Part shown: positions 16,601 through 26,174 of the stretch, piece by piece | How positions within the stretch are numbered: the stretch's first letter is position 1 | Layout of the letters: each line of letters opens with the position of its first letter | Origin: Clostridium putrefaciens | Lineage (GTDB): Bacteria; Bacillota; Clostridia; Clostridiales; Clostridiaceae | Direction of reading: 5' to 3' | Assembly: GCF_900461105.1 (NCBI RefSeq) | Contig: NZ_UFWZ01000001.1 | Coordinates: 620,001-684,000 of the forward strand | Length of the DNA: 64,000 bases | The notes under the pieces: model-generated | Told to the model about the DNA's origin: nothing | The model's database searches: none | What the model saw: the letters and a program-made list of their open reading frames with translations, nothing else | Program-made: the position numbers and the translations under genes

Positions 16601-17617
16601 TTGAAACTTAATAATTATAAGGGTACTAATGAAAAAAAAGATAAGAATCAAGATAAAATAATTAAAAATAAAAATGAGAGCAAAGAAACAACGGTATTTA
16701 ACAAATCCTATATGGTTATGATTTTAGCATTAATAAGTTGCTTTTTATGGGGGAGTGCTTTTCCTTCAGTAAAGGTAGGGTATGAAATATTTTCAATAGC
16801 CGGAAATGATACATATCAGAAGATAACTTTTGCAGGTTTTAGATTTTTAATATCAGCTATTATGATCTTCATATTTTGCATGGTAACAGGAAGAACTTTA
16901 AAAATAAAAAAAGAAGATCTATCAAAGGTAGCATTTTTAGGGATTGTACAAACATCCATACAATATGTGTTTTTTTATATAGGACTTTCAAATACTACAG
17001 GTACCAAGGGTTCTATATTAGCGGCTACAACTACATTCTTTAGTGTTATTATTGCTCACTTCTTTTATAAAGAAGATAAGCTTAGTTTTAGAAGAATAGT
17101 TGGGGTAGTTCTTGGATTTATAGGTGTAGCTATTGTAAATATGAATGGTGGCAAGATTCAAGGTGGATTTACATTTACGGGAGAAGGATTTGTTGTAATA
17201 TCTAGTTTAGTAGGTGCTTTAGCGGGTATATATACTAAAAAGATATCAAAAGATATATCGACATTTGCTATTTCATCATACCAATTATTTATTGGATCTA
17301 TATTTTTAATAGTATCAGGATTTATGGGGGGAGCTAGAGGCCTTAACTTTACACCTAAAGGTGCAGTACTTCTTTTATATCTAGGATTTATATCTGCAGC
17401 AGCTTTTTCTATATGGACAGTTTTACTTAAGTATAATGGTGTTGGGAAGGTTACTATATATAAGTTTTCTATACCTTTATTTGGGGTGTTTTTATCCTAC
17501 GTATTTCTTGGTGAGAGATCCCTTGGAACTAATGTTATAATTGCTGTTATATTGGTTATACTAGGTATAATACTAATTAACACAGAGCCAAAGGCTAACT
17601 CTAATATGAAGTCATAG
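16601..17617 (+). CDS. EamA/DMT-superfamily transporter
   Basis: 338 residues from TTG 16601, eight nt after GGAG (16589-16592); ATG 16595 is in frame but only two nt from that site. A charged, lysine-rich cytoplasmic leader of about 35 residues precedes about ten membrane spans arranged as two EamA repeats (SCFLWGSAFPSVKVGYE in the first; the second begins near GEGFVVISSLVGALAGIYTKK). The family exports or exchanges small metabolites and amino acids; the substrate is unknown. It ends at a strong bidirectional terminator facing lipA. Confidence 0.88.
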   Translation: MKLNNYKGTNEKKDKNQDKIIKNKNESKETTVFNKSYMVMILALISCFLWGSAFPSVKVGYEIFSIAGNDTYQKITFAGFRFLISAIMIFIFCMVTGRTLKIKKEDLSKVAFLGIVQTSIQYVFFYIGLSNTTGTKGSILAATTTFFSVIIAHFFYKEDKLSFRRIVGVVLGFIGVAIVNMNGGKIQGGFTFTGEGFVVISSLVGALAGIYTKKISKDISTFAISSYQLFIGSIFLIVSGFMGGARGLNFTPKGAVLLLYLGFISAAAFSIWTVLLKYNGVGKVTIYKFSIPLFGVFLSYVFLGERSLGTNVIIAVILVILGIILINTEPKANSNMKS

Positions 17618-17683
17618 CTCATAAATAGATAGGTAGTTGTATTTCAAAATGAAGATTTAAAAACATGTACAGTAAAATTAAAA

Positions 17684-17722
17684 TAAAAGCTCTTTGTTAA
17701 AATTATTAACAAAGAGCTTTTA
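17684..17722. terminator. Bidirectional terminator between eamA-like gene and lipA
   Basis: Perfect 15-bp stem TAAAAGCTCTTTGTT (17684-17698) / AACAAAGAGCTTTTA (17708-17722) with T-runs on both strands, between convergent genes. Confidence 0.92.
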
Positions 17723-17755
17723 TTTTAAAATATAAATAATTTAAAACCTAAATAA

Positions 17756-18601
17756 CTAAAAATCTAATGCATCTGCATGGTATGAGCTTCTAACTAAAGG
17801 TGCAGAAGAAACCCTCTTAAAACCTAAAGAAAGAGCAACATCTTTATAATAATCAAACTTTTGTGGAGTTATATATTCTACAACATCAAGATGCTTTAAT
17901 GTCGGTTGTAGATATTGTCCTAAAGTTAACATGTCGCAATGTACATCTACAAGTCTTTTCATTGCTCTAATTATTTGATCTTCTGTTTCTCCAAGGCCTA
18001 GCATAATTCCAGATTTAGTTTTCATATTTGGTTTTTGGATTTTTACATACTCAAGAAGACCTAGGGATCTTTCAAACACTGCCATAGGTCTTACTTTAGA
18101 ATAAAGTTCAGGAACTGTCTCTACATTATGATTTAAAACATCGGGCTCAGAATTTATAATAAGGTCTATAAGATCTTTATTTCCTCTCATATCAGGTATT
18201 AAAAGTTCAATGGATACATTAGGTGTAAGCTTTTTTATTTCCTCAGTAACTTTTACGAATTGCATAGCACCTTGATCCTTTAAGTCATCTCTAGTAACAG
18301 AGGTTATAACAGCGTGTTTTAAACCAAGCCTCTTAATAGCCTTTGCTACATTTTCAGGTTCCATAAGATCTACGGGTTCAGGAGCTTCCCTAGTAACGTT
18401 GCAAAAAGTACAATTTCTAGTACAATTTTTACCTAGAAGCATAAAGGTTGCAGTACCTCTTTCAAAACACTCCATTCTATTTGGACAGTTTGCCTCAGAA
18501 CATACAGTATTAAGAGAAAGGTCTGATACTAAGGCATTAACCTCATTGGTCTTAGTTCCTCCTTGCATTTTTACCCTTATCCATTCTGGTTTTCTTATCA
18601 T
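17756..18601 (-). CDS. lipA: Lipoyl synthase
   Basis: 281 residues. A radical-SAM enzyme that inserts two sulfurs into octanoyl groups on carrier proteins such as GcvH. The auxiliary cluster motif CSEANCPNRMEC (C-x4-C-x5-C) and the radical-SAM CTRNCTFC (C-x3-C-x2-C) are intact, as is the C-terminal RSSYHA segment that supplies a serine ligand. It follows lplA by 27 nt on the minus strand, so scavenging and synthesis of lipoate are co-transcribed. Probably serves glycine cleavage or a 2-oxoacid dehydrogenase encoded elsewhere. Confidence 0.97.
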   Translation of the reverse strand: MIRKPEWIRVKMQGGTKTNEVNALVSDLSLNTVCSEANCPNRMECFERGTATFMLLGKNCTRNCTFCNVTREAPEPVDLMEPENVAKAIKRLGLKHAVITSVTRDDLKDQGAMQFVKVTEEIKKLTPNVSIELLIPDMRGNKDLIDLIINSEPDVLNHNVETVPELYSKVRPMAVFERSLGLLEYVKIQKPNMKTKSGIMLGLGETEDQIIRAMKRLVDVHCDMLTLGQYLQPTLKHLDVVEYITPQKFDYYKDVALSLGFKRVSSAPLVRSSYHADALDF

Positions 18602-18628
18602 ATAAAATACCCCCTTATGTAATTAAGT

Positions 18629-19624
18629 TTATATATTAATCAACCCATCTAAGAATTCAAAAGTTGAAAGACCTTTCACATATTGATCCATTACCACATC
18701 TTTTAAAGCTTCACTAAGATCAGTTAAATTATGATTTATACCTAAAATTTTAGATTCTAATTCACTAATATTCTTTTCTCCAAAAAAGTCGCCGTACAAT
18801 GAAATGTTACTTATAATTCCATTATTAACATTGATATGATACTCGATAGAGCCACAGGAATATTTTGAAGAATGTTGGTAGGAATAATTAGGACTCTTTC
18901 CATAATTCCACTCCCATGTTTCAAATCTTGATTTCATTATTTTTTCTATTTCAATTATATCCTGATTGGTAAGTTCATAAACGGTGATTATATCATTGCA
19001 CTTCATTACAAAGTTCATAAGATAGTCCTTAAATTCGTATAAATCCATTGTACTATTCATGTGAGATGATATATTTGTAACCCTTGAAGATATTGACTTA
19101 ATACCCTTATCTTTAAACTTTAAAGGTTTACATTTAAGAGCTTTAGATAGAGAGTCAACATCACAATTATACATCAAAGTACCATGATGTAGGAGTTTGT
19201 CCTTACTGAAGTATTGTGCATTTCCAGAAAACTTCTTCCCATCTATAGTGATATCATTTCTGCCAGTAAATTCAGCCTGTACATTTAAGGAATCTAAAGC
19301 CTTTATAACTGGAAGAGCAAATCTTTCAAATCCATCTTTTGTAGCAATGTTAGAATTAAATCTATTAGTTATGAAGGTAAAGTTCATATTACCTAAGTCA
19401 TTAAATACAGCACCTCCGCCAGAAAGCCTTCTAACCACATCTATGTTGTTTGACTTTACGTAATCAGAGTTTATTTCTGATAGGGTATTTTGATTTCGAC
19501 CTATTAATATTGAAGGTTTGTTTATCCAAAGCATAAAAATTTCATCTTGGAAATTTGTTAATAGATATTCCTCCGTAGCATGATTGAAATAAGCATTATT
19601 ACTATTATTAACTACGTATATCAT
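18629..19624 (-). CDS. lplA: Lipoate-protein ligase A
   Basis: 331 residues. It activates free lipoate (or octanoate) with ATP and attaches it to the lysine of lipoyl domains. The family motif RRLSGGGAVFNDLGNMNFTF and the later DITIDGKKFSGNAQ with the catalytic lysine are clear, and the C-terminal accessory domain (about 245-331) is present. It is the first gene of a minus-strand pair with lipA. The start follows GGAGGT on the minus strand. Confidence 0.95.
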   Translation of the reverse strand: MIYVVNNSNNAYFNHATEEYLLTNFQDEIFMLWINKPSILIGRNQNTLSEINSDYVKSNNIDVVRRLSGGGAVFNDLGNMNFTFITNRFNSNIATKDGFERFALPVIKALDSLNVQAEFTGRNDITIDGKKFSGNAQYFSKDKLLHHGTLMYNCDVDSLSKALKCKPLKFKDKGIKSISSRVTNISSHMNSTMDLYEFKDYLMNFVMKCNDIITVYELTNQDIIEIEKIMKSRFETWEWNYGKSPNYSYQHSSKYSCGSIEYHINVNNGIISNISLYGDFFGEKNISELESKILGINHNLTDLSEALKDVVMDQYVKGLSTFEFLDGLINI

Positions 19625-19990
19625 AACTTGATACCTCCTTATTCGTTATAAGCTTAACATATACATTTAAAAGGTTGTTATGAAAAAAATTCATTACTAT
19701 GAAACGCATCTCAAAAGATGTTTCAATAATACAATTAAATTATAGCTAAAATTTAGGAATTAATCAAATAAGATTCACAAAATACAGTTTATTTGAAGGT
19801 TCTGTTTATTTGCTAACAAGTAATGGAGTTAAATAAAAAGGGTTTTTAAAGATATTTTAAATTGATTTTCAATTATTGCTATAGACTTTATACTATATAT
19901 GAGAAAAAATATTTATGGTATAATGTTAAAATAGCAATTTATGAAGATTGTATTTAATAAAAATAGAAGAATATAAAAGGGAGAAAAGTT
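19625..19990. other. Divergent intergenic region, lplA / SEC-C gene
   Basis: 366 A+T-rich nt containing the two divergent promoters. On the + strand an extended -10 TGGTATAAT lies near 19915-19923, about 70 nt before the SEC-C gene. I see no strong hairpin or known riboswitch. Confidence 0.5.
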
Positions 19991-21187
19991 TTGGATAAAG
20001 AATTAGAATCACAATTAGATAAGGACCTTATAGAAATAAAGTATTTACAAGATAAACTGACTAAGCTTAAAAAGATGGAAAATAAAAAGTGGCAGTCAAC
20101 GGAGAAAGACTTAACGTTAGATTATAATTTAAGCAAAATAACTAAAGAAGAGCTTTTATATATAGCTAAAAATCTTTATATAAATAAAATAAGTAAATTA
20201 AATAAAGAAGAATTGAAAAATAATATAATTGAGCTATATGAAGATAGAGTAATTATGCTCATTGAAAATATGGATAACCTTAGGTTTGAATATCTTTTAC
20301 AGTTAGCAAAACTAGATGGATACAAAGAATATGATAATATCACAGATGTGGATATAGATACTGCATATTATCTATCAGATAGAGCACTTATATTTACAGG
20401 GATTATAAAAGATAAACATGTAGTTATAATGCCAAAAGAGCTACAACGTATAATATTAAGTTATGATAATAAAGAATTTAGAGCTGAGATGAAAAAAAAT
20501 GAAGAAATAATAAAACTTTTTTGGGGAATGTGTTATCATTATGGTGTTTTACTAATAGATGACTTTAAAGAAATTGTAAAAAAATATATAAACTATGATA
20601 TATCAGAGATGCCCCTTGAAATTATATTAATTGATGCTGCTATTTATTATGGGGAATTTGATTGTAATGGATATATAGGTGCGGATATAACTGTAGAAAA
20701 CCCAAGTTATATTTTAGAGGAGCAAAGCTCTAGGGAAGATTTGAAGTTTTATAATTTTACAAAAAAAGAAATACTAGATGTTGCAACCTTAGGTAACATA
20801 AGTGAAACAAGGGCAAGAAAGAATCTAAAAAGGTTTTTAATAGAAGGCTTTGACATAGATGAAGATGATGTAGAAGATTTAATATTTGATTTATTAGTGG
20901 ATGTGCAAAATGGTAAATCACCTTCGAAATATATGTTAGAATTCTTAAAAAACTTTGATACAGAAGATAATGAACTTATTAATATTATTACTAGCGAGGT
21001 AACTAAATTCGCAAATGGCACAAAGCAATGGTTAATCAAAGGATATAGTCCAAATGAACTTAGAATGTCTATGGAAGATACTCAAAAGGTAGAAAAGATA
21101 GGAAGAAACGATCCTTGTCCTTGTGGTAGTGGAAAAAAGTATAAGAAGTGTTGCGCTTCAAATGTAATAGAGATTGCAACTAGATAG
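19991..21187 (+). CDS. SEC-C motif protein with Rho-N/SAP-like segment
   Basis: 398 residues from TTG 19991 after AAGGGAG. The N-terminus is a charged coiled coil (1-35). A SAP/Rho-N-like helix pair follows (ITKEELLYIAKNLY...LNKEELKNNI, about 50-85), then a long uncharacterised region. The C-terminus has a complete SEC-C zinc motif, GRNDPCPCGSGKKYKKCC, as in SecA tails, which binds zinc and may contact ribosomes or SecB. Not a known enzyme. The middle part (NISETRARKNLKRFLIEGFD) may be helical nucleic-acid binding. Followed 32 nt later by a small winged-helix-like gene. Confidence 0.75.
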   Translation: MDKELESQLDKDLIEIKYLQDKLTKLKKMENKKWQSTEKDLTLDYNLSKITKEELLYIAKNLYINKISKLNKEELKNNIIELYEDRVIMLIENMDNLRFEYLLQLAKLDGYKEYDNITDVDIDTAYYLSDRALIFTGIIKDKHVVIMPKELQRIILSYDNKEFRAEMKKNEEIIKLFWGMCYHYGVLLIDDFKEIVKKYINYDISEMPLEIILIDAAIYYGEFDCNGYIGADITVENPSYILEEQSSREDLKFYNFTKKEILDVATLGNISETRARKNLKRFLIEGFDIDEDDVEDLIFDLLVDVQNGKSPSKYMLEFLKNFDTEDNELINIITSEVTKFANGTKQWLIKGYSPNELRMSMEDTQKVEKIGRNDPCPCGSGKKYKKCCASNVIEIATR

Positions 21188-21219
21188 TCTCTAAAATATA
21201 GTTGTAAGGATGTGGAATT

Positions 21220-21468
21220 ATGAATGATAAGATAAAAGAAACAGAAGATAATATATTGAGATACCTTTATGAAAATAGGGTGAAATCACCACAAAGTTTA
21301 GCTAAGATAAGATATGCAGCTAATTTAGAAGAGGACAGAGTGGATAAAAAGATACTAAAGGCTTCTCTTGAATCTTTAATATCGAAAAGCTTTATAAAAA
21401 AACAAGAAAATAGAGGAAATTATAAAATTGAGGATAAAGCTATAGAATATGTAGAAGAAATATTATAG
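21220..21468 (+). CDS. Small putative winged-helix protein
   Basis: 82 residues, unrecognised. The predicted pattern (ILRYLYENRVKSPQSLAKI, then KKILKASLESLISKSFIKKQ, then an NYKIEDKAIEYVEEIL wing and helix) is that of a compact winged-helix domain. It is acidic and basic in alternate patches, with no membrane span. It lies between the SEC-C gene and the DEAD-box helicase on the same strand, perhaps one transcript. Confidence 0.6.
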   Translation: MNDKIKETEDNILRYLYENRVKSPQSLAKIRYAANLEEDRVDKKILKASLESLISKSFIKKQENRGNYKIEDKAIEYVEEIL

Positions 21469-21547
21469 ACCATAGGATATAGGTAAAATCTAATTGATGA
21501 TAGTAGATAAAACGAAATATGATTTAAATAGAGGGGTAATTAAGGTA

Positions 21548-22657
21548 ATGAAAAATTTTAACAGTTTAGGTATTAGTGAAGGTCTTATAAATAATTTAAA
21601 GCTTCAAGGAATAACAGAGCCCACACCAATTCAAGAAAATAGTATAAAGATTATAAAAGATAGTAAGGATGTTATAGCAGAGGCTCAAACAGGAACAGGG
21701 AAAACATTAGCATTTTTATTACCTATGTTTGAAAATATGTCTTCTGACATAAATAGCATTCAAGGATTAATAGTTACCCCTACAAGAGAGCTAGCTATCC
21801 AAATAACAGAGGAAGCGATGAAGCTTAAACAAGCTAAAGATTTAAATATTTTGGCTATTTATGGTGGTAAGGATACTGGTGCACAATTAAAAAGATTACA
21901 AGGCAATGTTCACCTCATAATTGCAACTCCAGGTAGGCTTATAGATCATCTTTCAAGGGGAACTGTAAAGCTTGATCAGTTAAAAACATTAGTATTAGAT
22001 GAGGCAGATCAAATGCTTCTTATGGGATTTAAAGGTGATGTTGAAGATATAATAAAGGAAACACCAAAAAATAGGCAGACACTTTGTTTTTCAGCAACTA
22101 TGAATTCCGATGTTAAAAAGCTAGCTTATAGATATATGATTGATCCTAAGGTAGTAGTAATTGAGAAAGAAGAAGTAACCCTTAAAAATATAAAGCAATT
22201 TTTAGTAGAAACTACAGATAGAAAGAAGCAAGATGCTTTATGTAAAGTTTTAGATGAAAACAATCCATTTATGGCAATTATCTTTTGTAGGACTAAAAGA
22301 AGAGCAGATGACCTTGAAATAGCACTTTTTAAAAGAGGATATAACTGTAAGAAGTTACATTCTGATATAACACAATCGAAAAGAGAAAAGATAATGAAGT
22401 CTTTTAAAAATTGTGAAATTCAATATTTAATAGCTACAGATGTAGCATCAAGGGGGCTTGATATAACTGGTGTTACTCATATATACAATTATGATATACC
22501 AGAAACTGCTGAAGGATATATACATCGTATAGGAAGAACAGGGAGAGCTGGTGAACTTGGATGCTCATACCTATTTGTAGATCCAAAAGATAAAGGACTG
22601 TTAAATATGATAGAAAAGCAAATAAAGTTAAAGATTCCTGTTGTTAATGACTTATAA
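21548..22657 (+). CDS. DEAD-box ATP-dependent RNA helicase
   Basis: 369 residues from ATG 21548; in-frame upstream codons back to 21494 lack support. All core motifs are present: Q (EPTPIQ), I (AQTGTGKT), Ia (PTRELA), Ib (TPGR), II (DEAD), III (SAT) and VI (HRIGRTGR). It has only the two RecA domains, without the basic C-terminal tail of CshA/DeaD, so it is a minimal helicase for RNA unwinding, perhaps in cold adaptation or ribosome assembly. Paralog identity within the family is unclear. Confidence 0.93.
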   Translation: MKNFNSLGISEGLINNLKLQGITEPTPIQENSIKIIKDSKDVIAEAQTGTGKTLAFLLPMFENMSSDINSIQGLIVTPTRELAIQITEEAMKLKQAKDLNILAIYGGKDTGAQLKRLQGNVHLIIATPGRLIDHLSRGTVKLDQLKTLVLDEADQMLLMGFKGDVEDIIKETPKNRQTLCFSATMNSDVKKLAYRYMIDPKVVVIEKEEVTLKNIKQFLVETTDRKKQDALCKVLDENNPFMAIIFCRTKRRADDLEIALFKRGYNCKKLHSDITQSKREKIMKSFKNCEIQYLIATDVASRGLDITGVTHIYNYDIPETAEGYIHRIGRTGRAGELGCSYLFVDPKDKGLLNMIEKQIKLKIPVVNDL

Positions 22658-22744
22658 AAGGTATTAAGATACAGATAATCAAATATTTATATTTAGATAT
22701 GTAGTATAGATAAATCCTTAGTACAGTATGTAGGTGTTCCTCTT

Positions 22745-22814
22745 TACATAATTACAATAATTATTAAATTATTTGTAATTATGTACGATATATTTAATAT
22801 GGCAATTATGTACG
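22745..22814. repeat. Inverted and direct repeats upstream of the LPKTG protein gene
   Basis: TACATAATTACA (22745-22756) and TGTAATTATGTA (22774-22785) form a perfect 12-bp inverted repeat. The 11-mer AATTATGTACG occurs at 22778-22788 and again at 22804-22814. The arrangement suggests binding sites for a dimeric regulator, or overlapping hairpin and operator. The function is not known. Confidence 0.5.
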
Positions 22815-22832
22815 TTGTTATTAATTTAAAAG

Positions 22833-22879
22833 TAAGGTGTCAAATTTCCATGGAATTAACATATGTTAAAGGCACCTTA
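22833..22879 (+). terminator. Hairpin with nested palindromes before the LPKTG protein gene
   Basis: TAAGGTGTC (22833-22841) pairs with GGCACCTTA (22871-22879; one G-T pair). Inside lies the 14-bp palindrome TTAACATATGTTAA (22856-22869) and a CCATGG core. A-rich downstream sequence gives it no U-run, so it may terminate weakly or act as a leader structure. Confidence 0.45.
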
Positions 22880-22964
22880 AAAATAACTATGCCATATTAA
22901 AATAAATATATATAATTCACATGAAGTATATATATGACACAAAATAAGATCAGGAGGATATAGG

Positions 22965-25946
22965 ATGATAAGAAACAAAAAGACCTACAAACAAATTATT
23001 TTATCATTAGTCATTACAACTACGCTAGTAACATTTAACATTACTTCGGCTTTAGCAAAGACTTTAGGCGGAACTTATAAAAGTGCCGTAGTAGTAACAA
23101 ACTTTAATGAGCTAGAAGATGAAATAGCAGAAGCACTTAAAATAGGAGCTGTAACTGCAGAAATCAATTTAGATGATAAGTTCTTAGCAGAATTTAACAA
23201 GGGTGGTGGAAATCTTAAGGATTTAATCACAGCTAGTGGATTTAAAGCAGATGATTATCATAGTAATGTAATTAAACAATATGGCATTAGTTATGGTGGT
23301 AAATTAGTAAGTTATAAATTTGAGTACCTAGAAACAACAGAAGAGACAAAAGCTGTTGAAGCAGAGGTGCAAAAAATACTAGGGAAGATAATCACCCCAA
23401 ATATGAAAGAAGAAGAAAAACTTAAGGTCATACATGATTATATAGTTACTAATGTTGAGTATGACTCAAATGGATTAAGATCTGGAAATTCGTCTCATAG
23501 TGCTTATGCAGCTTTGTTTAAGGACAAAGGTGGGGACCCTAAAGAGACAGTATGTCAGGGATATGCATTATTATTTTATAGAATGGCAATTGATGCTGGA
23601 CTTGAAGCTAGAATAATGACTGGAAATGCTGGAGAAGCACATGCATGGAATCTCGTGAAAGTAAATGGTAATTGGTATCAGATAGATCTTACTTGGAATG
23701 ACCCAGTGGGTATACCTGATAAAAACTATAAAAGATATGATTATTATAATCTTACAGATGATCAAATAAAGAAAGATCATAAAGTGTTTAATAACCCAGA
23801 GAAATATCCAAAATGTACTACAAACTATGAAGATGTTGAAACCAATGAAGTTATATTAGAAGAGATAGGAAGACTTAAAACTAATGATTTAAAAGTTACT
23901 ACGGAAGCAGAATTTAAAGCCAGGATATTAGAAGAAATTGCAAAAGGAAAAACTAAAACTACTATCAAATACGAAGGGTTGAAAAGTCCAGAACTTGCAA
24001 CTAATGTAATATGGAAGGTTAAAAATGAACAGCGCAATGTACTTAATGACTTACAAGCTCAATATTTGGCAAAGGATAATGGAATTGAATTTTATCTAGA
24101 TATTAACTATAAAGATTCAATATCTAGTATAAAAGCTGAAAATAATTCTTATAATATGACTTTAGCAAAGCCAGAAAAAGTTAAGATAATAGCTAAAACT
24201 AAACTTGCTGAGTCTAAAGATATAACTAATAACAGCGTATACGTAAGTAGTAATACAAAGGTTGTTACTGTTGATAGAAGTACAGGTGAATTAATTCCAC
24301 ATTCAGTTGGAGATGCTAAAATTATAGTTAAATATGGTGGTGTACAAGATGAGATATTAGTTAAGGTAAACGACGTTGCAGCGAAGTCAACTAATTCTAA
24401 CTTGTCTAAACTTAATGAAGACAATAATTTGATTGCTGGATTTAGTAAAGATGTTTTAAGTTATACTAAACAACTTCCAGCTGGAACTACTAATATCCCT
24501 GTAATTAAAGCTGATAAAGAAGATCCTAAAGCTAGTATTGATATTGTACAAGCTAAGAATTTAACAGGAAGCGAAGAAGAAAGAACAGCTAAAATTAATG
24601 TTAAAGCTGAAGATGGTTCTATAAAGACATATAAAGTTGTTTTTTCCCTTGAAGCAGAAGTTAAGCCAGTGGCTGACCCAGTAGTTAAACCAGTGGCTGA
24701 TCCAGTAGTTAAGCCAGTAGTTAAACCAGTGGCTGATCCAGTAGTTAAGCCAGTGGCTGATCCAGTAGTTAAACCAGTGGCTGATCCAGTAGTTAAGCCA
24801 GTGGCTGACCCAGTAGTTAAACCAGTGGCTGATCCAGTAGTTAAGCCAGTGGCTGATCCAGTAGTTAAACCAGTGGCTGATCCAGTAGTTAAGCCAGTGG
24901 CTGACCCAGTAGTTAAACCAGTGGCTGATCCAGTAGTTAAGCCAGTAGTTAAACCAGTGGCTGATCCAGTAGTTAAGCCAGTGGCTGATCCAGTAGTTAA
25001 GCCAGTGGCTGATCCAGTAGTTAAACCAGTGGCTGATCCAGTAGTTAAGCCAGTGGCTGATCCAGTAGTTAAACCAGTGGCTGACCCAGTAGTTAAACCA
25101 GTAGTTAAACCAGTGGCTGATCCAGTAGTTAAGCCAGTGGCTGACCCAGTAGTTAAACCAGTAGTTAAACCAGTGGCTGATCCAGTAGTTAAGCCAGTGG
25201 CTGATCCAGTAGTTAAACCAGTGGCTGACCCAGTAGTTAAACCAGTGGCTGATCCAGTAGTTAAGCCAGTGGCTGACCCAGTAGTTAAACCAGTGGCTGA
25301 TCCAGTAGTTAAGCCAGTGGCTGATCCAGTAGTTAAACCAGTAGTTAAACCAGTGGCTGATCCAGTGGTTAAACCAGTGGCTGACCCAGTAGTTAAACCA
25401 AAAATCAAACTACAAATTAAACCAGTACTTAATCCAGAATTTCAAGCAAATGCTAATTTAAAGAGTCAAAATAAAATGCAACTTGAAGCATATGCTGATT
25501 TAAAAGACGAAAATAAAATGCAACTTCAAGCAGAGGCTGATTTAAAAGACGAAGATGCACTAAAACTTATAGCGGATTCCGATTTGAAGAGTTCAGATGG
25601 TTCAGAATATAAAGCAATTATAAATGCCACATCAAAAGAAGGTATGGCACCAGAACTTCCATCTATGGTAACAGTATTAAATAGTGATGGAACATATAAG
25701 AAGTTAGAGGTTGAATGGAATGATGTTGATTCTATAAACTATGAAAAAAGTGGAGAGTTTGAAATTGAAGGAAGTATAAAAGATACTGGGGAAAAGGTAA
25801 AGGCAGTGGTAGTAGTAATATCTAATGAAGAAGATTTACCAAAGACAGGATCTTTAGTTAATTTTAATATTATTAATTCATTAGGATTAATTCTTATGTC
25901 ACTAGGAGCGGTAATGGTTAAAAAATCAAAGAAGAGATTGGATTAA
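22965..25946 (+). CDS. Cell-wall-anchored transglutaminase-like protein with VKPVADPV repeats
   Basis: 993 residues. A signal peptide (1-31, cut near ALA-KT) is followed by a transglutaminase-like domain (about 130-270) with the catalytic triad Cys197 (VCQGYA), His226 (AHAW) and Asp241 (IDLTWND). Next come a BIG2-like segment (about 380-465), a cadherin-like beta-sandwich (about 470-565), a 28-unit Pro-Val-rich repeat (about 566-812), helical 14-residue imperfect repeats (NKMQLEAYADLKDE type) and a BIG4-like domain. The sorting signal LPKTG at residue 958 precedes a membrane span and KKSKKR. Sortase substrate, probably a wall-spanning enzyme or adhesin. Strong AGGAGGA site; own upstream region. 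Confidence 0.88.
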   Translation: MIRNKKTYKQIILSLVITTTLVTFNITSALAKTLGGTYKSAVVVTNFNELEDEIAEALKIGAVTAEINLDDKFLAEFNKGGGNLKDLITASGFKADDYHSNVIKQYGISYGGKLVSYKFEYLETTEETKAVEAEVQKILGKIITPNMKEEEKLKVIHDYIVTNVEYDSNGLRSGNSSHSAYAALFKDKGGDPKETVCQGYALLFYRMAIDAGLEARIMTGNAGEAHAWNLVKVNGNWYQIDLTWNDPVGIPDKNYKRYDYYNLTDDQIKKDHKVFNNPEKYPKCTTNYEDVETNEVILEEIGRLKTNDLKVTTEAEFKARILEEIAKGKTKTTIKYEGLKSPELATNVIWKVKNEQRNVLNDLQAQYLAKDNGIEFYLDINYKDSISSIKAENNSYNMTLAKPEKVKIIAKTKLAESKDITNNSVYVSSNTKVVTVDRSTGELIPHSVGDAKIIVKYGGVQDEILVKVNDVAAKSTNSNLSKLNEDNNLIAGFSKDVLSYTKQLPAGTTNIPVIKADKEDPKASIDIVQAKNLTGSEEERTAKINVKAEDGSIKTYKVVFSLEAEVKPVADPVVKPVADPVVKPVVKPVADPVVKPVADPVVKPVADPVVKPVADPVVKPVADPVVKPVADPVVKPVADPVVKPVADPVVKPVADPVVKPVVKPVADPVVKPVADPVVKPVADPVVKPVADPVVKPVADPVVKPVADPVVKPVVKPVADPVVKPVADPVVKPVVKPVADPVVKPVADPVVKPVADPVVKPVADPVVKPVADPVVKPVADPVVKPVADPVVKPVVKPVADPVVKPVADPVVKPKIKLQIKPVLNPEFQANANLKSQNKMQLEAYADLKDENKMQLQAEADLKDEDALKLIADSDLKSSDGSEYKAIINATSKEGMAPELPSMVTVLNSDGTYKKLEVEWNDVDSINYEKSGEFEIEGSIKDTGEKVKAVVVVISNEEDLPKTGSLVNFNIINSLGLILMSLGAVMVKKSKKRLD
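24661..25401 (+). repeat. 24-bp tandem repeat encoding VKPVADPV
   Basis: About 28 VADP-containing 8-residue units (24 nt), interrupted five times by a truncated 4-residue VKPV insert. Units differ only at silent positions (AAA/AAG, GAC/GAT), so the array expanded recently and should vary between strains. It codes a stiff proline-rich stalk pushing the transglutaminase domain out from the wall. Confidence 0.95.
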
Positions 25947-26018
25947 CTAAATTACTAAAAAGATATATATTAAGTAAATTAAATATTTAAACAGAATAAA
26001 CTTATAATAAAAGGTTTT

Positions 26019-26057
26019 GTGGGGTTAAACATATATTTTATATATGTTTAACCCCAC
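26019..26057 (+). terminator. Strong hairpin terminator after the LPKTG gene
   Basis: Perfect 17-bp stem GTGGGGTTAAACATATA (26019-26035) / TATATGTTTAACCCCAC (26041-26057) with a 5-nt loop; the following U-run is interrupted. Confidence 0.8.
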
Positions 26058-26174
26058 TTATATTTTAGATATATAAAAATAAGATAAATGATTAAGTTTT
26101 TTTGATTAATTAAGTGTTCTTAGATTATATTTTACAAAAGTTAAAATAAGAATAAGAAGTTAAAATAAAAATGT

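Noticed and set aside
24461-25408. Long minus-strand open frame of Thr-Gly-Leu-Thr-Thr-Gly repeats
   Set aside because: It is the complement of the VKPVADPV-coding repeat; repeat periodicity keeps the opposite frame open. No ribosome binding site or promoter, and the + strand gene has signal peptide and sorting signal.
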